From contig CAJXEJ010000022.1 of assembly GCA_913052475.1 (NCBI GenBank), positions 1-38,394 on the forward strand: 38,394 bases of DNA, in the 5' to 3' direction. The translations under genes were made by a program, and so were the position numbers. Under the pieces are notes generated by a model that did not search any database, was not told the origin of the DNA, and saw only the letters and a program-made list of their open reading frames with translations. This document shows positions 33,472-38,394 of the stretch, piece by piece. The first letter of the stretch is position 1. Every line of letters begins with the position of its first letter. This DNA comes from an uncultured Dehalococcoidia bacterium (GTDB taxonomy: Bacteria; Chloroflexota; Dehalococcoidia; Lucifugimonadales; Lucifugimonadaceae).

Positions 33472-36400
33472 GTGGCGTCCTCAGCAAGGCCTACATAGTT
33501 CATTAGCGCCGGATCGGAGTTTTTCTTCGACTCCCAGAATCGCGCTTTGCTCTTCGGACAGACTCTGGAGTATTCACAAAATCTGCAGTTCTCGTACGAT
33601 TCGCTGTTATCACCCCAGCCAACGGCAGCCCCCGGGCGCGCCGGGAAGACCCCACAGTCGATGCCTTCAACAATCGTACTAACTGCCTCAGTTAGCGCAG
33701 TTTCAGCCCGTTCACTGTCATAATCGGCAGGCGCCGGTTTGAGTTCATCGCGACCCGACTCCCGAACGAACCAGTACGACGCGGATATGTCTGAGCCGGG
33801 GTACTTGCGCGCCACTGCCTTTGAATAAAGAGGTAACTGGAGTTTCGTACCCTTTTTCACCGGATCGCTATCGAGTTTGTTGTATGAGGAATTACTGCCG
33901 GACTTGTAGTCGTAGACGATCACCCTGGTGCCATCTTCGGATATGTCGACTCGGTCGACCTGTCCTCTGAATTTCACAACCCGACCGTTGACCGTCCTAA
34001 CTTGAACAGCCGGACCGCTCTCGGTTCCGGGGCTATCGCTGCCGAACGAGTACTCGGCCTCGATCTGACGCATCTCATCCAGATCGGCGGTGCCTGATTC
34101 ACGGCGGAGCCATTGGCGAAGGAGCAGCCATGCTCGAGAATATTCAATCTTCCACGCGCCGTTAGAACGCCCGGGAGTCGACTGTTTCAGAGATTCGATG
34201 TGAGAATCGGTCGATCCTCTCATCCAGTTTTCTTGTTCGGTTCTGGATGGTTCGTTCGGTTTTTGTTCCATTCGCCAGAGAGCGAACTTTTCCAGCACGT
34301 CGTGAACCAGCGTTCCGAATTCAAGCGGATCGAGTGCGAGCTCCGGTTCGGGTGATGCAGTCGGCTCGATGTGCAGTCGCCTCGATAGAAAATACCGATA
34401 CGGGCACGCTGCATATGTTTCGAATGCCGTTGCCGATCCTATGGATGCGGCGGATTCGGCAGTTTTGGAATCTGGCTCCTCGACTGCCAAGCCGGAACTC
34501 AGTTCGATCTTGCCGCCATACTCGGTCCAGTTTTCTCCTTCTTGCGCCGATTCGAACCTCACAGAGGCACCGATCGAAGTAACCACTTCCGCTAGCGGGA
34601 ACGACTCAGGAGAATGCTCAGACTGCGACCAGTTTCTTGCACTGATGACGTCGAAATCGTGTCTGCCGGCGGCGAGATCAGACGAAAGTGTCACAGCATC
34701 GGATCGGCGTTGAATGGTCAATCCGGCGACGTCTCCCCCACTCAGTCGCCCAGCCTGAAGAAGCTTCTCGCCCGACACTTCTCGAACGGCCTCCAGGAAC
34801 CACCTTGCGGGTCCAAACTCTCTCGCCTCGCCCGGTATCCCGCTGGGCCAGTACATGAAGACCTGTTCGGCGCTTTCCAGCACGGCTACGTACGATTGAT
34901 GGCTTTCTTCGACCCGGCGCTCGATCGTCCTCAGTACGTTGCCATTGGGGTCGACTTCCTTTTTCATCGTGTCTGGGAGCAAGGGATCCGTAATTCCTGG
35001 ACTCGGGTAGCGACCCTCCGACATTCCGAGTACAAATACGGTGTCGAACGGGCACCCGGCGGCGGTCCAGATGGGTCCGACATACACACCAGATCCCAGC
35101 GACCTCAGACCTGCAGAACGTCGGTCGAGTTGTTCTCTTAGTACGCCTACACAATGGTTGAATGACGGCGCGTCGGACCCGGACGTTTCGAGTGCTTCTA
35201 GCCGGTCTATGAGCGCTGCAAGGTGTGTTCTCCTCGCAGCAGCAGCAGCAGAATCGTTGAGCAATAGATAGTGATCGACGAGACGTCTCAGCCACTTCCC
35301 GAAACCCGTCCAAGTGTTCTCGGCTTCGGTTGGTTTCAGCCGCGCCAATCCCACAACGAACTGTTTCAGATCTCGAGCATATTCAGCGTCAGATCTGGCA
35401 GCTCCGAGCTCGTTCGCCCTACCCCCGCTCTCTTCCACTCGAGCCGACCGCTCGGCATGCCTGACGAGATTGTTCGCATAACGATCCAGTCGGGGAATCC
35501 AGCTGTCTTCCACTGAAACTGTCACCCCTGCACTTCTCGAGATTGCATCCCACCTTGAAGCCGGTACCGAGTGGTGGTTTTCAGGGCTCATCACCGGCGC
35601 GCTCGACAGCCACTCGGTGAGATCGAGTCGACCGAAATCGCCATCGAATATGTCAAGAAGGCCGGTAACGAACTGCCCTTCAGGGGTGTCGGAAAGTGCG
35701 CTGCGATCCGGCCCTGAAACTGGGATGCCTGCGAGCTCCAGCGCCTCCCCCACGCGGCTAGCGTAGTTATCGTCTTCAAATACAACTGCCATCTGTGCGA
35801 ACCGTTTTCCGGAGCGTGCGAAGTTCACAATTTCACGTACGACACTTCGAATTTCCTCGGCAACATCTGGAACGCTGATCGGCTTCAGGCGGTGCGTGTC
35901 TTCGGTTACGTGAGATACCAACGGTGGGTCGGGAGGAGTATCGACAATCGAGATTGTGACGGAGTCGGGTAATTCAGCAAGAGCGGCGAATATCGATCGT
36001 TGGACTGGTGCGACGGCGGACGCTTCGATGAGTAGCACGGTGCCAAGTGCTTCGACTCGTTCTGGATGAGTTGAGTTCCGGATGTTCTCGGCCGCTTGAT
36101 CCGCAACCATCGAGCCACGACGATAGGAATCGGCCAGCTCCATATACCTGTCGAACCGAGCGACCAACTCATGCTGGATGTTGTTTTGGGCAGCAAGATT
36201 GGCTCGCTGAGCGCGATCCAGAAGTTCCAGTTCTCGGAAGGTTGAGTGGAGTGCCGACTGAAGTTGTGGTGAAACTTCGCTTCCACCCAGACGTGAGCCG
36301 TGTTTACGATCCTGTGCGGCTTCGAACACAAACTCTGAAGCTTGAAGGTCGTGCAACAACGGCTGATCGAAATCGCGACCTGCAAGTAGCTCAGCGACAT

Positions 36401-36593
36401 CTTCAAGCCGCTTGAAATCGACGTTGAACAGCCCCTCCTTAGCGAGGGCCCGCCGAATGTAGAACGAGGCCTGATTGGTAGGCGTGACGACGGTTATTCG
36501 GTCTAAATTTTGTTGCCCGCGAGTCTCGTCGATCAGGCGGCGCAACAACCTGTCGATACGTTCGTTCCTACCGGCAAATTCGATGCGACTCAT
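33468..36593 (-). CDS. addB: AddB-like nuclease subunit with Fe-S cluster
   Basis: A 1041-residue protein. The C-terminal nuclease has D880 in GQVDRVDI and DYK at 895-897 (PD-(D/E)XK). Four cysteines fit the AddB iron-sulfur cage that staples the nuclease: C730 in ACPYRYF and C1003, C1006 and C1012 in CRFCEYSRVC. The N-terminal part is an inactivated helicase fold (VVTPTNQASFYIRRAL); I see no Walker A there, unlike the Bacillus protein. SEGRYPSPGITDPLLP is another family mark. It precedes addA with a 4-nt overlap. The start lacks a clear ribosome site and a hairpin sits just upstream (36601-36615). Confidence 0.9.
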   Translation of the reverse strand: MSRIEFAGRNERIDRLLRRLIDETRGQQNLDRITVVTPTNQASFYIRRALAKEGLFNVDFKRLEDVAELLAGRDFDQPLLHDLQASEFVFEAAQDRKHGSRLGGSEVSPQLQSALHSTFRELELLDRAQRANLAAQNNIQHELVARFDRYMELADSYRRGSMVADQAAENIRNSTHPERVEALGTVLLIEASAVAPVQRSIFAALAELPDSVTISIVDTPPDPPLVSHVTEDTHRLKPISVPDVAEEIRSVVREIVNFARSGKRFAQMAVVFEDDNYASRVGEALELAGIPVSGPDRSALSDTPEGQFVTGLLDIFDGDFGRLDLTEWLSSAPVMSPENHHSVPASRWDAISRSAGVTVSVEDSWIPRLDRYANNLVRHAERSARVEESGGRANELGAARSDAEYARDLKQFVVGLARLKPTEAENTWTGFGKWLRRLVDHYLLLNDSAAAAARRTHLAALIDRLEALETSGSDAPSFNHCVGVLREQLDRRSAGLRSLGSGVYVGPIWTAAGCPFDTVFVLGMSEGRYPSPGITDPLLPDTMKKEVDPNGNVLRTIERRVEESHQSYVAVLESAEQVFMYWPSGIPGEAREFGPARWFLEAVREVSGEKLLQAGRLSGGDVAGLTIQRRSDAVTLSSDLAAGRHDFDVISARNWSQSEHSPESFPLAEVVTSIGASVRFESAQEGENWTEYGGKIELSSGLAVEEPDSKTAESAASIGSATAFETYAACPYRYFLSRRLHIEPTASPEPELALDPLEFGTLVHDVLEKFALWRMEQKPNEPSRTEQENWMRGSTDSHIESLKQSTPGRSNGAWKIEYSRAWLLLRQWLRRESGTADLDEMRQIEAEYSFGSDSPGTESGPAVQVRTVNGRVVKFRGQVDRVDISEDGTRVIVYDYKSGSNSSYNKLDSDPVKKGTKLQLPLYSKAVARKYPGSDISASYWFVRESGRDELKPAPADYDSERAETALTEAVSTIVEGIDCGVFPARPGAAVGWGDNSESYENCRFCEYSRVCPKSKARFWESKKNSDPALMNYVGLAEDAT

Positions 36594-36600
36594 CTATCAC

Positions 36601-36615
36601 ACCGGCCAAGCCGGT
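36601..36615 (-). repeat. Small hairpin directly upstream of addB
   Basis: ACCGGC-CAA-GCCGGT is a perfect 6-bp stem with a 3-nt loop, ending 8 nt before the addB start, where a ribosome site would be expected. No T-run follows on either strand. It may affect translation of the pair. Confidence 0.35.
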
Positions 36616-36845
36616 CATGCCATGCGTACCCACATAGACGCATGATTACGACTCGCGACCAAGTCAGCCTCGGATGCTTGGAGCTATATACATCTCGCGA
36701 TTTCTCGACCCTCACGGAGGGATCTTTGAAGTGGCTGGGATGCAAGGTGTTCGGTGTGCTCATAGAAATTACGAAATTTCAAAAAATATGCACCCGGAGC
36801 TTAATGGAAACAGCGGACAAATAGCCAGATGAGATGGCATTGAAA

Positions 36846-36921
36846 TGGCGCCCCCGGCGAGACTCGAACTCACGCTCCCGGCTTCGGAGGCCGGTGCTCT
36901 ATCCAACTGAGCTACGGGGGC
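36846..36921 (-). tRNA. tRNA-Arg(CCG)
   Basis: A cloverleaf of 76 nt on the minus strand. The acceptor GCCCCCG pairs with CGGGGGC, with discriminator G and an encoded CCA. The anticodon stem CCGGC/GCCGG holds loop CTCCGAA, so the anticodon is CCG. The T arm is GTGAG-TTCGAGT-CTCGC. Confidence 0.96.
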
Positions 36922-36925
36922 TATA

Positions 36926-36956
36926 GGTAAATCTTAGTTCAAATACTAGATTTACC
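36926..36956. repeat. Inverted repeat immediately upstream of tRNA-Arg
   Basis: GGTAAATCT and AGATTTACC form a perfect 9-bp inverted repeat with a 13-nt centre, 5 nt before the tRNA 5' end. It covers the expected tRNA promoter, so it could bind a regulator; chance is less likely at 9 bp but not excluded. Confidence 0.45.
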
Positions 36957-36987
36957 ACCTCCATCGGCGGTTGATAAAAGGGGCTTT

Positions 36988-37019
36988 TGTAAACACTTGT
37001 AACCATCGGAGTGTTTACA
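36988..37019. promoter_or_regulatory. Perfect 10-bp inverted repeat covering the ribosome site of the HTH mini-frame
   Basis: TGTAAACACT and AGTGTTTACA are separated by 12 nt. The right arm starts inside the GGAG ribosome site (37008-37011) and ends on the A of the ATG at 37019. It could be an autoregulatory operator, or an RNA hairpin that hides the ribosome site. Confidence 0.55.
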
Positions 37020-37126
37020 TGCTCGAAGAAATCACAACGAGACAACTGAAGCTCGGACTGACGACTCGCAAGTTAGCTCAACAGTTAGAGGTCTCACCGA
37101 CACTGTTGTCACTGGTAAGCGAATAA
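37019..37126 (+). CDS. Short HTH (XRE-like) peptide or truncated regulator
   Basis: A 35-residue frame from ATG 37019, with GGAG 7 nt upstream. It reads MLEEITTRQLKLG, then LTTRKLAQQLEVSPTLLSLV and stops at TAA 37124-37126. The pattern of two helices with AQQLEVSPTLLS is that of an XRE-type helix-turn-helix, cut before the recognition helix would be complete and followed by no further domain. It may be the N-terminal remnant of a phage-type regulator or of an integrase with an HTH at its start, given the tRNA gene close by. A real mini-protein is less likely. Confidence 0.45.
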   Translation: MLEEITTRQLKLGLTTRKLAQQLEVSPTLLSLVSE

Positions 37127-37428
37127 CCGTCTCTGTTCTTGTCTCAGCACCCTGACACCCACCAATAGATTTGTCATAGTACGTGGCGAGTCTCGGCACG
37201 CCGTGTCGTGGCTCTTTCGGCAATGCGTTATATTCTTCAATCGAACTGCGCACCGGAAAACACGCCCAACGTAAACCTCGTCAATGACGGTCTGTATCTG
37301 TACTTAACGAAAGTAACGCTGCAAGACTGAGGTGTAGGTTGCTCTAGACGATACTGTTAGGTGTGTAAAAACCCGAGTACTAACAAAATACAATCTTTGG
37401 GATTGAGAAATAGAAGATAACAGCAGCG
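37127..37428. other. Intergenic leader of the MDR gene
   Basis: About 300 bases with no recognised gene. It becomes AT-rich over the last 80 bases before 37429, as expected of a promoter, but no clear -35/-10 pair was assigned. Confidence 0.35.
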
Positions 37429-38391
37429 ATGAAAGCAGCTACATACAAACGTTTCGGGGATCATAATGAAATCGAGATTGAAGAAGTTCAAAAACCAAAG
37501 ATCGGCTCTGACGAAATCCTCGTGAACGTCCATGCGTCGTCGGTTAATCAGGCTGACTGGCTCACGTTGACAGGAAATCCGAAAATTGCCCGTGCGGTGT
37601 TCGGAATCTTTAGTCCAAAAAAAAAGATACTTGGAATGGATCTTGCTGGCACAATTGTTGCCGTCGGTGAGAACGTCACGCGGTTCAAATCTGGCGATAA
37701 AGTATTCGGGGAATCGACCGAATGTTTCGCTGAGTACACATGTGTCTCAGAGCATGAAATTGCGTTGGCACCCGAAGGACTGCCCGATGAACAGGTTGCT
37801 TCATTACCACTGGCAGGTCTCACCGCGTTGAACGCTGTGAGAGATCAAGCAAAAGTCCAAGACGGTCATAGCATACTAGTGATTGGCGGATCAGGTGGAG
37901 TCGGGACTTTCACTGTGCAGATAGCAAAAATATTTGGAGCTTCCGTAACCGCAGTTTGTAGTACAGAAAACATCGATCTCATGCACTCGATCGGTGCTGA
38001 TGCGATCGTCGATTACAAAACAGATGACTTCACCAAATCCAATGCCCGGTTTCACGCCATCATCGACATCGTCGGTTCTGGTTCTCTCAGAACTCACAGA
38101 CGTCTGCTTCGAGATGACGGAGTGTATGTTGCGGTTGCTGTTGGTAAAACTTCAATGGGTGTGATCGGAAGAATGCTACGAATCGCACTACTTTCAAAGC
38201 TTGGTAGTAAGAAAATGCTGTCGTTTGTTTCATCGCCTAACTCCGCTGACCTAGGTGCCCTGCGTGATCTTGTCGAAAATAGCAATCTCAAACCCATTAT
38301 CCAGCGAAGCTTCTCGCTCACCGAAGTTGCCGAAGCGATGAGACTGCAAGGTGAAGGGCATACGAAGGGCAAAACCGTTATCAAGATTTGA
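37429..38391 (+). CDS. Zinc-independent MDR oxidoreductase, quinone oxidoreductase-like
   Basis: A complete 320-residue medium-chain dehydrogenase. The N-terminal catalytic domain has MKAATYKRFGD, SSVNQADW and GMDLAGTIVAVG. The nucleotide site is VIGGSGGVGTFTVQIAK (about 149-165). The usual zinc-ligand cysteines and GHE motif are absent, so it belongs with zinc-free quinone oxidoreductase/RTN4IP1-like enzymes, which reduce enones or quinones with NADPH. The C-terminus GHTKGKTVIKI is typical. It is more A+T-rich than most neighbours, which might mean a different origin. It lies just after the tRNA-Arg/HTH region and ends 3 nt before the window edge. Confidence 0.92.
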   Translation: MKAATYKRFGDHNEIEIEEVQKPKIGSDEILVNVHASSVNQADWLTLTGNPKIARAVFGIFSPKKKILGMDLAGTIVAVGENVTRFKSGDKVFGESTECFAEYTCVSEHEIALAPEGLPDEQVASLPLAGLTALNAVRDQAKVQDGHSILVIGGSGGVGTFTVQIAKIFGASVTAVCSTENIDLMHSIGADAIVDYKTDDFTKSNARFHAIIDIVGSGSLRTHRRLLRDDGVYVAVAVGKTSMGVIGRMLRIALLSKLGSKKMLSFVSSPNSADLGALRDLVENSNLKPIIQRSFSLTEVAEAMRLQGEGHTKGKTVIKI

Positions 38392-38394
38392 GAG

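Noticed and set aside
34678-35313. Open frame of 211 aa in another register inside addB
   Set aside because: Arg-rich out-of-frame translation of addB with no domain, fully explained by the real gene.
37032-37253. 73-residue open frame on the minus strand opposite the HTH mini-frame
   Set aside because: No start signal or family likeness; it crosses the HTH frame and the intergenic leader.
1-38394. CRISPR arrays, insertion sequences, transposases
   Set aside because: No regularly spaced repeats, transposase motifs or terminal inverted repeats flanked by target duplications were seen.

Overview
The window looks like part of a bacterial chromosome from a free-living organism with many catabolic oxidoreductases and roughly balanced GC. 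Several features fit marine Chloroflexota of the SAR202 type: two divergent enolase-superfamily dehydratases, MFS carriers, RraA-like and HpcH-like aldolases, tungsten aldehyde oxidoreductases, frequent TTG starts and many decayed genes. That placement is inference from gene content; there is no rRNA or marker gene here to test it.

Layout. (1) 1-1606, minus strand: a class C beta-lactamase-fold serine hydrolase cut by the left edge, then a small coiled-coil protein with its own terminator. (2) 1877-6932, plus strand: a catabolic operon of an enolase-superfamily protein, a one-helix membrane protein, an OFA-type MFS carrier, a wrecked SelA-like gene and a benzoylformate-decarboxylase-like ThDP enzyme. 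(3) 7343-7714: remains of a CheA-type Hpt domain. (4) 7819-20049: a tungsten island with three aldehyde:ferredoxin oxidoreductase (AOR) paralogues, two MoaD-like beta-grasp proteins each next to an AOR, the tungstate importer tupABC, moeA, and a membrane cytochrome b/ferredoxin protein. (5) tRNA-Pro(TGG) and a second MFS exporter. (6) 22438-24351: an L-rhamnonate-dehydratase-like enzyme convergent with a 2-keto-3-deoxy acid aldolase. (7) 24867-29958: an MBL-fold hydrolase, an RraA-like protein, an M20 peptidase, a NUDIX hydrolase, a truncated SDR and an intact SDR. (8) 30058-36593: an addB-addA recombination helicase-nuclease pair. (9) tRNA-Arg(CCG), a mini HTH frame under a perfect inverted repeat, and a zinc-free MDR oxidoreductase.

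How the parts may work together (inference). TupABC imports tungstate, MoeA inserts the metal into pterin, and the MoaD-like proteins supply sulfur for the pterin. The AORs then oxidise aldehydes to acids. The ThDP enzyme upstream would make aldehydes by decarboxylating 2-oxo acids, and enolase-superfamily dehydratases typically make 2-keto-3-deoxy acids. The cytochrome b/ferredoxin protein could pass the low-potential electrons to the membrane.

A second theme is decay. Remnants of a SelA-like enzyme, a CheA Hpt domain, a zinc-ribbon protein, an SDR and possibly a phosphatase lie between intact genes, some with internal deletions joining N- and C-terminal pieces. No CRISPR array, insertion sequence, rRNA or replication origin was seen.
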